The notes beneath the pieces are model-generated. The model made no database searches, had not been told where the DNA came from, and saw only the letters and a program-made list of their open reading frames with translations. A stretch of DNA of 64,000 bases from Hyposmocoma kahamanoa (taxonomy: Eukaryota > Arthropoda > Insecta > Lepidoptera > Cosmopterigidae). Position 1 is the stretch's first letter. Each line of letters starts with the position of its first letter. Location: contig NW_020655740.1 of NCBI RefSeq assembly GCF_003589595.1, positions 1,361,902 through 1,425,901 on the forward strand. Reading direction: 5' to 3'. Positions 43,240 through 53,759 of this stretch are shown in pieces. A program made the position numbers and the translations under genes.

Positions 43240-44275
43240 CACAACAAATATTTAGTTGGAAATAGTTTTTTCACCTCAGCAGCTCGAACAAGGCTATTTT
43301 GCTGTGTGAAATCACTGAGCAAAATCTTATTTTGCTCACTCCCGTGAGAGAAAGTAGCTTTTTGCTTTTTAAGTGGAGACTTGTCATTTAATGCGAAGGG
43401 GTCTAATACAAATTCGACATATTTCAAAATCAGTCGCTCCGTCCCTTTCACTTCATTACAAGAAAAAGGAAAAAGAAAATTATGGTTTATTCGTACTTCG
43501 ATATTTAAGCTACATAGTAGACCCCCACAAAATGGCTGAACGAGTGCACGTTCGGAAACTCGTCAATTCATCTAAAAGATAAATTATGTGAGAAATACAA
43601 ATACGATTTTATACTATGATAATTTAGTTTTTACAATTTTCATTAAAAATAAAGCAAGTGTTGCAATAAAAATATGCTAAATTTATAACGTCAATTAAAG
43701 ACGTATTATAGATTCGATAAACCTAAAACAGACTTCGCATTCTTGGGCACAACCTAGCACCTCCAGTGATGCGAATCATACCCAAACCCGCCCAGAATCA
43801 CCAACTTTTACGGTGCGGGAAGGGTCACAATCCAGCTCAACTCATAATGAAACCTCGACCACTACTCAAGTAGCAAACACTACGACGATTACTGTTCCAA
43901 ATAAAACAGTAACTTTTAATCTACAGAATTGTACAAACTTCACGTTCCACTTTTAATTTTTTTTAAATTCTGTATTTTTGTAAATATACAATGATGCATT
44001 TGCTTTCATGACGTGTTTTTATTACTTGTCCCTTTAGTATATATATATGTTCTCGCTGCTGAGGTGAAAAGTTGTATGTATCACGCGAGAGCAAAGTTAT
44101 TTTGCAGCTCGTATTTTTGAGTCCCTCGCTTCGCTCAAGATTCTAATTCTGAATCACTCGCTACGCTCGTGATTCAACTATAGAATCTTTCGCTTGCTCA
44201 GGACTCAAAAACAGCACTCGCACCAAAAAACGGCTTTGCTCTCTTGTTGAACAAATAACTATTGCGCTCGATTTC
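43240..44275 (+). mobile_element. Crypton-like deletion derivative with inverted ends
   Basis: TTTTCACCTCAGCAGC (43269-43284) is inverted at 44056-44071. The right side holds alternating CTCGCTTCGCTC / GAATC words to about 44275. A C-terminal ORF fragment with an AATTTTTTTTAAATTC end lies between the ends. Confidence 0.45.
43699..43956 (+). pseudogene. C-terminal protein fragment, Crypton-like tail
   Basis: An 85-residue open frame with no start codon. It is Ser/Thr/Gln-rich (PSTSSDANHTQTRPESPTF, then STTTQVANTTTITV) and ends NKTVTFNLQNCTNFTFHF before TAA. The final hydrophobic-NCxNxTxxF pattern resembles the tails of tyrosine-recombinase proteins of insect Crypton-like elements. The recombinase domain is missing. 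It complements the N-terminal fragment at 19859-20002 but is not evidently the same element. Confidence 0.4.
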
Positions 44276-44355
44276 GGGTATTTATGGGGCTTAACCCGAT
44301 TTAAACCCGGCGTTAACAAAGCGCCAGGTTAAAACCCGGGCCCATCACCGGCTCC
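44276..44355. repeat. GGTTAAAACCCGGGCCCATC repeat
   Basis: TTAACCCGATTTAAACCCGG and AGGTTAAAACCCGGGCCCATC echo the block at 18893-18967. Confidence 0.5.
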
Positions 44356-44369
44356 GACCCAACGCTATT

Positions 44370-44515
44370 GCAAAGCGAGCCGAGGGCGCGGGGTACGACA
44401 GTTAATCGTGTCGTTCTATGTATATGTGAACAACTTCATTTAAATATACAGGTCGCGACACTGTAAACTGCACGACTATCTGTCGTCACGAAATAGTGGG
44501 AACGCGTCCTTAGTG
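44370..44515. repeat. MITE copy ending GAAATAGTGGGAACGCG
   Basis: ACGACAGTTAATCGTGTCGT at the left, TGTCGTCACGAAATAGTGGG at the right; related to 19215-19440. Confidence 0.6.
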
Positions 44516-44518
44516 TTA

Positions 44519-45155
44519 ATAATATCAGCTATGCCGATGATATTGTGCTGCTAAGTCAATCGATCAGTGGCCTGAGAAAAATGCTGAAAGTTTAAGATAT
44601 ATTTTATGCCGTGAGGCATTGAGTTAGGTTTCAACAATGAAAAGAAGAGCTAGTTTCTTGGGTTTAAACATGAAGGGCTAAATAATTTTCCACCGCTCCT
44701 TCCAAATGGCGTACCCTTGAATCGTATCTCTTAAGTATTTAGCACAATTTATTAAATCAATGTCTGGAGATCATGATGATGTTGAGACGAAGCGCAGCGC
44801 GTTGTCGGTGCGCGGTGTCATGTTGGCTCTGAGGTTTCCTAGGTGATCGGAATTTTTATACATGTGGACCAATTTCACACAACTGACTTACAACGTCATA
44901 TGTGAAATGTACAACAACATCTTTAGGGTTCTGTTTCGCTTCCTCGCCTTTGCAACGCCTATGTTTGCGGACGCGTGCGCAGGTGGTGCTCAGGTGAGCA
45001 TTTTTTTTGCGAATTTCCTGCGCAAGAAAATGCGTCACAGATGTTGCAACTGCGTGGTAGCACCAATGTTATCCTGAGGAGGATAGCATGAAGAATGGAC
45101 TCGGCTGTCTTCTGTAGGTTCACGTTGTCGTGTTACACGTTGACACAATGATTTA
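44519..45155 (+). pseudogene. Decayed relative of the intact non-LTR element (RT end and C-terminus)
   Basis: NNISYADDIVLLSQS at the start matches NNISYADDMVLLSPS of the 32398-35217 ORF. Farther on, DDVETKRSALSVR corresponds to LEVERERRALSVR, and MYNNIFRVLF and MFADA correspond to QYNNGFRTLL and MFAEA. The order and spacing follow the intact protein to its end near 45150, in several frames with stops. Same family, much older, opposite orientation, same intron. A SINE head begins about ten bases after it. Confidence 0.8.
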
Positions 45156-45165
45156 ATTTAAATCA

Positions 45166-45240
45166 TTAACTGCCTCCGTGACCGAACAGTTACCATGCCG
45201 AACTGCCACGCAGAGGTCCCAGGCCTACATTTGCACAGGC
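45166..45240 (+). repeat. SINE head, truncated
   Basis: CTGCCTCCGTGACCGAACAG and GCCACGCAGAGGTCCCAGG match the tRNA-like head of 39836-40053, with the B box damaged. The sequence to about 45370 differs from the other copies. Confidence 0.7.
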
Positions 45241-46363
45241 AATGGCACCGTCGGCCGGGGCCAGGGACTCAGGTCTAAGAACCGGCGAACCGCCTCAAGC
45301 TGTTAGAAAGGCTGACTGGAATTAACCCATTTGCGGACAAAACAATTGGGATTATTTCAGTGGAGGCCACATCCCACATGTTATTATTATTATTATAATT
45401 GTTCCTCCTTGTTTCTACGAACTTAGCGCATGACATTATTGTTTCTAACAAATATGGACGAATTGGTGTGATAATAAATGATTTTTTATAAAACTGAGGA
45501 CAAAAACTTTATTTAATAAAATCGCATGGTCAGATGCTGCAAGCAACTTAGGAAATCTATGAATTAATCCCCGACGGTTCGGTTGTACGTACATCATTGA
45601 ATATATGTAGTGGGGATGTAGTATGGTGGGGAATGTGTGTACCAGCCAATAGAGTTTCCTTTTTATGTATTTATATTAGTAGGATCCGTAAGTGTCGTGT
45701 GTTTGCGCGTAGGAAGTAGCGGGCACAAGTAGTAAACAAATAAATATAAAGCTAAACGGGTCACTTCCATGGATTGTTGTCACACAAAAAAGCAGAAGGT
45801 ACGTAAGAAGAATAAATGACCTTCATACGTAGTTTTTGTTTGAGTAATGTTTTAAACCTCGGAAAAGGCAAACTTTGAATAACACCCGGAATCTTATGAC
45901 CCGAATCTTTTCAGATACACGCTATTATTTTATTTTTATAAAAACCGACGCACGCTTGGCCACAGTCTCACGTGCTGCAAGCACTGCTACAGTTTACATT
46001 GTATGTTATTATATAATACGAATAATAGGAGCAGGTAGGTAATTCAAGTAGGCACGGCGGCGGCGGCGACACACGTCGCATCACAGAGTGCACCGGGAAC
46101 CCGTCGGTCTCGACATGGTCTCGACTCGCCACGCTCCAGTTTAGGTACTTAATATAACCCACCCTTCCATATCTGACTACATTTCTGATTTTTTCATGTT
46201 TCAACTGAACTGGAATGAGTAACTTTAGCACTGATTAGAAGAGGCAGAGGAACAATGTTGTCCGATAGTCGTGCCTGATGTTTTAATGCAAACCCTGGTT
46301 TAATTTGCCGGAGCTGAGAATAGCCGACTTGCGTTTCAAAATTGACATTCGCTTTGCGCGCAG
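45241..46363. other. Intronic, no gene recognised
   Basis: Mixed AT-rich DNA. Minus frames at 45968-46481 overlap the next exon's antisense and show no family motif. Confidence 0.4.
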
Positions 46364-46469
46364 GTGCCACAGGAGGCGCGGGAGGAGCCGGAGTCCGCGC
46401 GGGATCGCTGCTGGCGACACTGGGCGCGCTGCGCGCTGGCTGGACGCCACCGCCGCACACCATTACCCG
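46364..46469 (+). CDS. Large host gene, exon B
   Basis: Acceptor TTTGCGCGCAG ends at 46363; donor GTGAGA begins at 46470. In the frame set by exon A the exon starts with the last two bases of a glycine codon and encodes 34 residues, Gly/Ala-rich at first (ATGGAGGAGVRAG), then LLATLGALRAGW and PPPHTIT. It ends with two bases (CG) completed to arginine by the first base of exon C. All three frames are open in so short an exon, so the frame rests on phase agreement at both ends. No domain recognised. Confidence 0.55.
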
Positions 46470-47439
46470 GTGAGACGACAATCATTGTTATGTTTTGTCT
46501 GCTGCTTGCCTGTTTACCAAAGGCATATACCTAGACGAATGAGCAGCGTTGATGCGCTCCTTGCAGGCTAATTTGAACAAAACTAGAAGCGAGCAAAAGA
46601 GGAGTAGATATGCCTTTTTATGTTTCATAATTATTACTAGTCTTTAGTTTAAGACACAATCGTAAACTATACTTTATAAAGGCTCAACTTCAACTAAGAC
46701 GGACGCCCAGTCGGTCAGGTCTCAGTGCATATGGACTGATGTTCGGTAGGGATATCAGAATAGGTACCCTAGTATAGGTTCTAGGAGATATCCTTCCACG
46801 AGCACCAGCATATCTTGGCAGCTCAGACAGAAAGACCCAGGGGTTTTTAAGTATGGGAGCCAAGTGGCAGGAGAGCGGGTGCAACTGCTCGTACCCAAAC
46901 AAGAAGCGGAAGTTCGGTAGAGTGGCGGAAGGGTTGGACCGATTGCACTATCGTGTGACCACTGACGGGGCCGACAGCTAACGTTCGCACGCCGACTGCA
47001 CGCTGCCCGCCGCCGCCAGCTAATTAACGACGGAGACCTAATTATATTGTTTTTGAGTTTCATATTGCTTGTCTTGTTAACATACCATTCGCCAGCGCCA
47101 CTCAATAAATTTCTTACTATCGTATTTTAACATGAAAGTGATAAAATTATCCGGAGTATTTTAAGATAGTGCTAAATTTAACTCGTGCTCATTTGGTAAC
47201 TTTTTTATTAGTTTTAATATCACTATAGTATACTTACGCTACAATATTTATGGTGTAAGTTGCACACGTATACATTGAAGCTTTTGCGCTTAACGCACTG
47301 CCTCGCTAATGTTGCAAATGCAGCCTCGCCGTATGCTCCCGGGTGAATTTAATCTTTCTGCTCGTAATTGTGTGTATTGCAATACTGCTATCCAGCGATG
47401 AGAAACTATCTGAAAAACTGTGAGTGTGCTTGTTGAGGC
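46470..47439. other. Intron, nothing recognised
   Basis: No ORF with family signature. A minus frame at 46755-47105 is judged a shadow. Confidence 0.35.
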
Positions 47440-47622
47440 ATGTGTAAAGTAGAGTCAGAGGATGAGCGGGGCGCGAGTGTTGTCGGTGCGGGCGGGAGGG
47501 AGGACAGGGACCGCGTATTTGCGCAGCCGCCGTCTGTTCCGGCGCTCGCGAGCGCTCTCGCGCATCTCACTTGTTGTGGTGAGTCAGTGCGATCGCCGCG
47601 CGGCTCCTCGTGCTTTTTGCTG
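47440..47622 (+). promoter_or_regulatory. Candidate CpG-rich alternative first exon/promoter
   Basis: A CpG-rich patch holds a 61-codon frame from ATG (MCKVESEDERGASVVGAGG...) running into the donor GTAAGA at 47623. Its phase (0) does not fit exon C's coding frame, so if used it would more likely be a 5' UTR exon, with translation starting at ATG 49531. Composition and donor suggest a real transcript start; no TATA box is evident. Confidence 0.35.
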
Positions 47623-49460
47623 GTAAGATCTTTTCACTTATTGACATTAGGAAGTAGACAACAGCAGGTATAACATGCGTTCGAGGCGAAATAATACCTG
47701 TCCACGCACAGCAATTCCTTGTGCCCATGATAACTGAACGCAATTTACTTACACCGAGACGCGTCGTGTAGCATACGTATATGCGTACCTACGCACACAC
47801 CATAGTTAAGCGATTAAAACGCTGTGAACTTCATAATGTTCTCCGTGTAAAAAATTTGAACTTGAGTGTAGACGTTCTGAACAGAACAACTAACATCATC
47901 CGAAGAGTTCGAAAACTACGTATTTGCATATATGACTAATTATATCAAATAATTCGATGGTAAGTACCTACCTACGTTCTCTGTTGATCTGTCGATATTG
48001 CCGGCGTCAGTCGTCTGGTGGTGGCGACGACGCGCCGCTGCGCTGAATCTTCCTAAATATAAACATGTCGTCCGCCGCGCGCCGTCGCGTTGCTGCGCTC
48101 CGCCTTTTCACATAACCGAAAGTGTGTTTATGCAGTTTGATTGTCATTTCCCTTTACACGTACCTATAACACATGACCGGACGTACACTATGTCGTTATG
48201 TGAGTCATTGTGTAAATTTGGTAAGATTATCTCGCGTGCAATGCAAGATGATTGCATTGCTCCTGCACGCGCCTAACGTGGTCGCGGTCTCGGTCGCGGT
48301 CGGGTTTACCACGAGTCTGAGTGACTGCGTCGCTATTTTTGTCCGTATCTGCAATGTGTAGGGCAGCACGTCTGTGTTTGTGCCTGCGTTCCGCGGTCAA
48401 GGACTATCGACGATTGAAAGGATTTGTATAACCTTTAAGTAAACCAGAGAAATTCAACTCGGCTCAATTTTAAAACGTCATAGGTACCTAACTGCGTTTT
48501 TGGACAAAATCCCTTTTGCACTCTTCAAGCGTAGTATCGGGCGATTAATGCAACATATGTATAATTTGTAGACCTTCTTTTATTTATAAAATAAAGGTAT
48601 ATCATCATAGATTGTCATATATCTAATTTTATTTCTAGTAATTCTGTTTTTAATTTTGTTGGGGCTGCGAGTTTTATACGAATTTAGCCAACGAAGTATG
48701 ACTAAATAATTAAAATAGTGATGTGTTTACGTCACTATAGACAATGTTTCGATGCAGTGTTGCGACTCCACGTGTTATGGTTCTGGAAAAAAATGGCCGC
48801 GCCTGTGTCCAAGCTGTGCTAAATTGTGAAGCGGTGTGCTGTGTGCTAAGTTCTGCTGTGCGCTGTGCAATAAATGAACTATGCGCTGTTTATGTGTGTT
48901 GTACTTAACCCACCCTCATTAGAATATGTTTGTCCATCAACGCTTCGCGTGAAAGATCCTCTCAAGAGTTTATCAACGAACGCCGTTTGTAATAGTCAGT
49001 GAAGCGCGTCGCGGATGCTATGCGAGCGCAAACGGAGCGCGGCTAGGAAAAATATGCAAAAATGCATCGCGCCTGCGCTCGAGTGTTCCGCATCACGAAT
49101 GCTATCCTAATTAGCCTCGACTACTGCTCGGTGCATAGAAACCGCTCATGTGGAGTACTCTCCGACTAGTAGTAGTGGTCACGTTTTATAATTCTGAAAG
49201 TGGATGTTCTTCGGTTTTGTATAATATATAATGTTGGTGTCTTTCATTACTATATTTTAGAGGTAGCCGTACGAAGTAACAACATTACGTGCAATGCGAT
49301 TGCGTCGTTGTTTTATTGAAGCAATTGATTTTGGGGATTTTTTACGAGTTTTAGTACACCTCACAGAGAGTGATACTCGATGAAAAATATGTATGTAAGG
49401 GTTCTGTAGAAATTCTTTCTGTCGATTATATCTGATCACTCTGAACATCGTCGTTCACAG
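47623..49460. other. Intron with a second GC-rich patch
   Basis: 47998-48370 is CpG-richer, with overlapping frames but no splice-consistent exon. 48960-49150 has several GCGC words. No gene recognised. Confidence 0.35.
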
Positions 49461-49631
49461 CTTCGAGGTTCGTGGGTCGACTTCGAGCGCCATCGGCAGC
49501 GAGGGAGAAGAGCGGTGGAGTGCCGGCGCCATGTTGCGCCGAGCCGCCCCCGCAGAACTTTCGTCGCGCGTGGCCGCTTCGCCGGGCTTGCTGCGTCGCC
49601 GATACTCCGTGCCGGAGACCGTAATGAGAAG
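49461..49631 (+). CDS. Large host gene, exon C
   Basis: Acceptor TCGTTCACAG ends at 49460; donor GTGAGG begins at 49632. The frame is open throughout: FEVRGSTSSAIGSEGEERW, then an internal ATG at 49531 (MLRRAAPAELSSRV), and LLRRRYSVPETVMR, ending with two bases completed by exon D. ATG 49531 is in a GGCGCC context and could start a shorter, 818-residue isoform. The RRRYSVPE block looks like a basophilic kinase or 14-3-3-type site (R-x-x-S-x-P), which is inference. Antisense frames here are shadows. Confidence 0.7.
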
Positions 49632-49882
49632 GTGAGGTTCACTTCGCTCCCTGCAGCGTTTCCAGGCCGAGGCCCGGTGCGTCGTCTTCACCTTTCATTT
49701 GGATTATCACTACTAGAGTCTCGTTTGTTCTCCTAGCGTTGAAGCTCGCTGTGGATTTTTTTTCCCTATTTTACGTAGGGAACTCTACGCCTCCGCGGGT
49801 TGTAGTGGGTTGTTATAGTTTGTAGTAGTAGTGGGACTTAATGTTTGAAATGATAGTTTGTCACTCTCTCCCTGTGTTCCAG

Positions 49883-51858
49883 ATGCCGCTTAGCGAGACA
49901 GTGGTCGGAGCCGGAGCGCGCGTCGACCAGCGGTCGCTCGCCGGGCAGCAGCCCGTCTCGCGGCGCCAACGAACGGTCCGTGGGCGCGCGTGAGTCGGTG
50001 CGGCGTTGTGCGCTGTTGCGGCGCATGTGGGGCCGGAACCCCAACGGCGCGGGCGCTGCGCCCTCCCCTCCCTGCTGTTGCGGCAGTCGTTCGCTCGACG
50101 GCTCGCACACTGATCTCGAAGCCGTGAGACTCCCGCGGCCATCGGAACGACGGCGCCGTTCACCACTACCATACACAGAATCATATGCGCGCACGAGTTC
50201 GACCGTGCCTTCCGGAGATGGAGACACGGTCGACCTAGAACCCGATCGCCCAATAATGGAAACTTACGATCTCGCCGGCGAACCTCGTTTTCGGGAGACT
50301 TCCACAATCGGCGACACTTCCGGAAGTAGACGCAGCCCGGACCCACCGACTGACGATTTCCCCGCAAGGCCTCACGCGCCCTACGATCTGCTGGAAATAG
50401 CCGTGTCCGAGACTTCCCACGGCAGCGACTCACCAGATCGACGAGCGGTTCGCGCGACCCCGCCGTCGGCCTTGCGCACTTTTAAACCGTCAATAATGGA
50501 AAGGAACATCGACGAATACGTGGCCGATATCTTAGTAGAAAGCTTGAACTCTCTTACGGATCGACTGGAAACGATCGCGGCTACGACCGAAGGTCGCATG
50601 AGTGTTATCGAAAAAGAAATAAAAGTAAAGTTACAGAATGCGGGAGTGAACACGGTCGTCCATTTGAGCCCGACTTCTAACCACCAAATAATATTCGGAA
50701 ACGAAGAATTATGCGAGCGAGACGCGAGTGCGACCTCGCGACGAGTACAGAGTCTATTCGAAGGGGGCGAGCCGATCGAGGATCGGCGCCGCGGGACCGA
50801 CGACCGCGATCTACAGTTTCCTCCTCCTCAGTCCGCGGAGGCAAACCCCGCTACGGGTGCCAGTGCCGGATCGCCCTGCACCAGTCTCGTCGATAGTTTA
50901 GATGACCCTTCTTCGCCGCGTTTTCCCCTCGGGATCGATTCGACTGTTTCGAATCGACCCGGGGAAAATAATACTTCCAGGGGCGATAGAAGCGAATCTT
51001 TTTTTATTCGACTCGAGGACGACGAGTGTGATTGTGCAAAGGATAATCTGGTGGTCGCCGATCGCATGCCGGAGAGGATAAAGAAGCGTCTCCAGCGTCG
51101 GCATCGACGACGAGAGAGACGCGCCGAAGTAGCGCGGCGCGGACGCACGGGTGGCTCGCGCTCCGACCGCAATCGCGGCGCTGCGGTGGAGCGGACTTGC
51201 GCGGCACTGGTCGACTCTCTCGTCGATGATGCCATTAGTAGAATCGCTCGCGAAGAATACCGGTGCGCGCGCATCGGTCGCCGGTTGCGGGAAGAGACCC
51301 GCGCCCCCGTCGACGCGAGTCGACAGCGAACGGAGCGGCGCCTCGCTCTCGCCCCTGAACCTGCACCGGCCCCGCGGCGCGATCGCGCGCCGCGCAGATC
51401 GTATCGCAAGTCGGAGATTCACGACGGTGAAAAGTGTATAGAAATATTGGAAATAGTCGAGTACGCGAACGTATCGCGCAGTTCGTCTGACGTCACTTCG
51501 GACGAGTGCGGTTCTGGCGTGAAATGCAGAAGGTCGCGGATACCCGTCCCCGTTCCGGACGAGTCGCGCCGCCCCGGGCGTGCCGGCGCCGTCCGAGCGG
51601 CCCCACCTTCGACGGCGACGGCACCTCCGCCGGCTCCGGCCGCGGCGACGGCAGCGCACGCCGCGCGCCGCGCCTCAGTGCCGAGCTGCGACGGGCGACT
51701 GCGCACAGATTCGCTCCGATTCGAGCGCGTGTTCGACGCGATTCCGGAGGAGCGCGGCGGACTCGGCTCGGAGTCGTCGCGTCCTTCGTCGGGAGCTCCT
51801 CCCGACCCTCGTTCGCCGCGGCGGCTCTCGACGGCCGCCGAACCGAGCGCACCGTCAG
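49883..51858 (+). CDS. Large host gene, exon D (main coding exon)
   Basis: Acceptor TGTGTTCCAG ends at 49882. The frame set by exon C stays open for 1,976 bases to a CAG/GTACCG donor at 51858. About 658 residues, Arg/Ser/Pro/Glu-rich and probably mostly disordered. Features: RLARQWSEPE at the start; YVADILVESLNSLTDRL (50517-50567), a two-sided hydrophobic helix; FFIRLEDDECDCAKDN; a basic cluster RRHRRRERR near 51100; ALVDSLVDDAISRIAREEY (51204-51260), a second helix with paired hydrophobics every four residues; EKCIEILEIVEYA (51429-51467); RIPVPVP; and an Ala/Pro run. If the donor is not used, the frame ends at TAG 51924-51926. The two helices suggest PKA regulatory-subunit anchoring; this is a guess from pattern. 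Length, single-frame openness and GC-rich third positions strongly support coding. Name unknown. Confidence 0.85.
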
Positions 51859-52014
51859 GTACCGCGTTCGTCCGCGCCGCTTTTTCGCTTTCGCGTCGCA
51901 CCGCGACTTCGGTCCCCGTAGAGTAGTCGATGCGCCTTAACAGAGCGATACGCGGTCTGACCGTTTCTGGAATAAACTTTTCATTTCTGAACGGTCGTTT
52001 CGTTTTCGTCGAAG

Positions 52015-52332
52015 GCGGCGCAAACCCGATCGCCGAGAGCGTCGAGGCGAGCGCGGCGGCGGTTAGCGGGCGGCGATCCGTCGGCGTGCAGTGCGCCACG
52101 GTGGTCGAGGACGACTCGGAGGCCGCGAAGTCGGACGGACGTCGTTTCCGATCGACGTCGGCCGGGCGGAGCGACGCGGACGAAGTCGCGGATCTCACGC
52201 ACACGCACGTGCCCGCCTCTAGCGACGGCGAGTCCGCCGACGAGCGGCGCGCGCCCCGCCGTCCGCCGCCGCGCGACCGCCGCCCTCGCCCTCCGCATGC
52301 CCACGCTCACGCGCACCAGTCCATCGACTCAG
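52015..52332 (+). CDS. Large host gene, exon E
   Basis: Follows a 156-base intron (51859-52014) with a T-rich end (TTTCGTTTTCGTCGAAG). The intron length is a multiple of three and its removal keeps the frame while deleting the TAG at 51924. It encodes 106 residues: GANPIAESVEASAAA, an acidic VVEDDSEAAKSDG part, and a Pro/Arg/His-rich end (HAHAHAHQSIDS), stopping at CAG/GTACGT, a strong donor at 52333. The exon leaves one base (G) for exon F. Disordered, no domain seen. Confidence 0.7.
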
Positions 52333-53466
52333 GTACGTAGGTCGAAGCCGCAGGAAGCCGCTCGCCCGCACTCGAACTGTCCGTTCCGTTCACTAGACGA
52401 ACACTAAGAGGGTACTCGTCCAAGAATAGGTGCAGTAGAATAAAGTTAAAGATTTTGTAGCGTAAGAAACAATTATCTATTCACAAAACACATAAACGAA
52501 TGTAAGCAAACAATTAAAATAAAAGAACAGCAATGTGGACAAAAAGAATGAAGATTCAGCTCTGCCGTATTCACCTATGGCTATCCATTCACCTATCGCT
52601 GCGTCAGACCAGCAAAAGGACTGTATACTAAACACCAGGCAATTAATCGAGGCTGTCCGTGTCGCACTATATGTAAAATGTATAAAAATTTAAAAAATGT
52701 ATTCAAGAAGTTTCTAAAATTTTATTTATTTGGTGTTGCTAGGGGATTTTACCGCCGACCAATTTCAGCACACACAGCAGGTCATTCCAGCGCTTACCCG
52801 CTGCGAATCGGTTACGCATAGATAAAGATTTTTACAGCAGTAGGCTTTTACACGATTTATTAGATTTTTTTAAGAATTGTAATTCGCACATTATCAGTAT
52901 CCTTTAACAAGTAGTTCTGTACTTTCGAGGAACTTTAATTGAAGTTGACACCCGCTTAGATTTCAATTGTTTTCTTTTTCACATGCATTTTTTAGTAGGA
53001 TACCTGCATTTGGATACCTGCGAACACATTCAGAGATAGATACCTATACAGATAGATAAAACGTTTATTGTCTTGCATCACACACGCAGTAATATAATAC
53101 AGTAAATGGATTAAACACAAAACAAAATTAAAGAAAATAAAATAAAAACAAACGACAAGAAATGAAATTAAAAAAAATACCTACACAAAAACAAAATAGT
53201 AACATAACGATCAACAGTATATGAGTGCTGCAGCGAGCTAAACAGGTCGTGCCTCAGCACAAAATTTGCCCAAAAGCAAAGCACTGATTTTCAGTCACCA
53301 CCTTCGAGGGTAGCGCAATCAATCAAAGTCATTGATTTGGATATTAACGTCAGAGCTTCATGTTTTTGGCAGTAATCCACTGGTACGCTTAAGTTTGCGA
53401 CTGAAAACAAACTACGAGCTCGTGGTTATCAAAGTTCTCTTTTCGTTTTTATTCTTTTTTTTTTAG
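52333..53466. other. Intron with a minus-strand retroelement 3' end
   Basis: 53030-53330 on the minus strand carries a GACTGAAAATCAGTGC word, a polyadenylation-type AATAAACG and a TATC-rich tail, matching in order the 3' UTR of the 14319-17147 element. The rest shows nothing. Confidence 0.5.
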
Positions 53467-53528
53467 AAGAAATAGTAAATTACATAGAGTCCCCCGACTG
53501 GGTGCTCCACTCAATTCATGGTCTGTGA
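53467..53528 (+). CDS. Large host gene, terminal coding exon F
   Basis: A long T-run (TTCTTTTTTTTTTTAG) makes a strong acceptor ending at 53466. The first two bases complete a glutamate codon with the G from exon E, and the frame reads EIVNYIESPDWVLHSIHGL to TGA at 53526-53528. The mixture of acidic, aromatic and hydrophobic residues looks like a conserved C-terminal motif, and the phase match is exact. Candidate polyadenylation signals lie at 53800-53805 and 53845-53850. Confidence 0.65.
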
Positions 53529-53759
53529 ACGGTAACGCCAACGTTAAACACCACTTGTCTAAAGAAAAGGAATGGGACGTAAGAACAATTTCGATTCCTC
53601 CAACGACTCCAATCTACAGACAAGAACATGTTGATTGATTTTGTCAAAGAGCGTCGGTACCATAGTTCAGTGGACAGACGTAACAGACTATACGTATTGG
53701 AAATGAGCTACGCAGGCAGACCTCACTATAGCGGGGAAAATGGTAGATGAAAGAACAGT

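Noticed and set aside
49838..50433. Minus-strand frames of 129 and 190 residues
   Set aside because: Antisense to the start of exon D; low-complexity Arg/Ala/Pro content and no start or splice logic.
50898..52204. Long minus-strand frames (193-261 residues) opposite exons D and E
   Set aside because: They are antisense shadows caused by high GC content. The plus frame is longer, splice-consistent and phase-matched.
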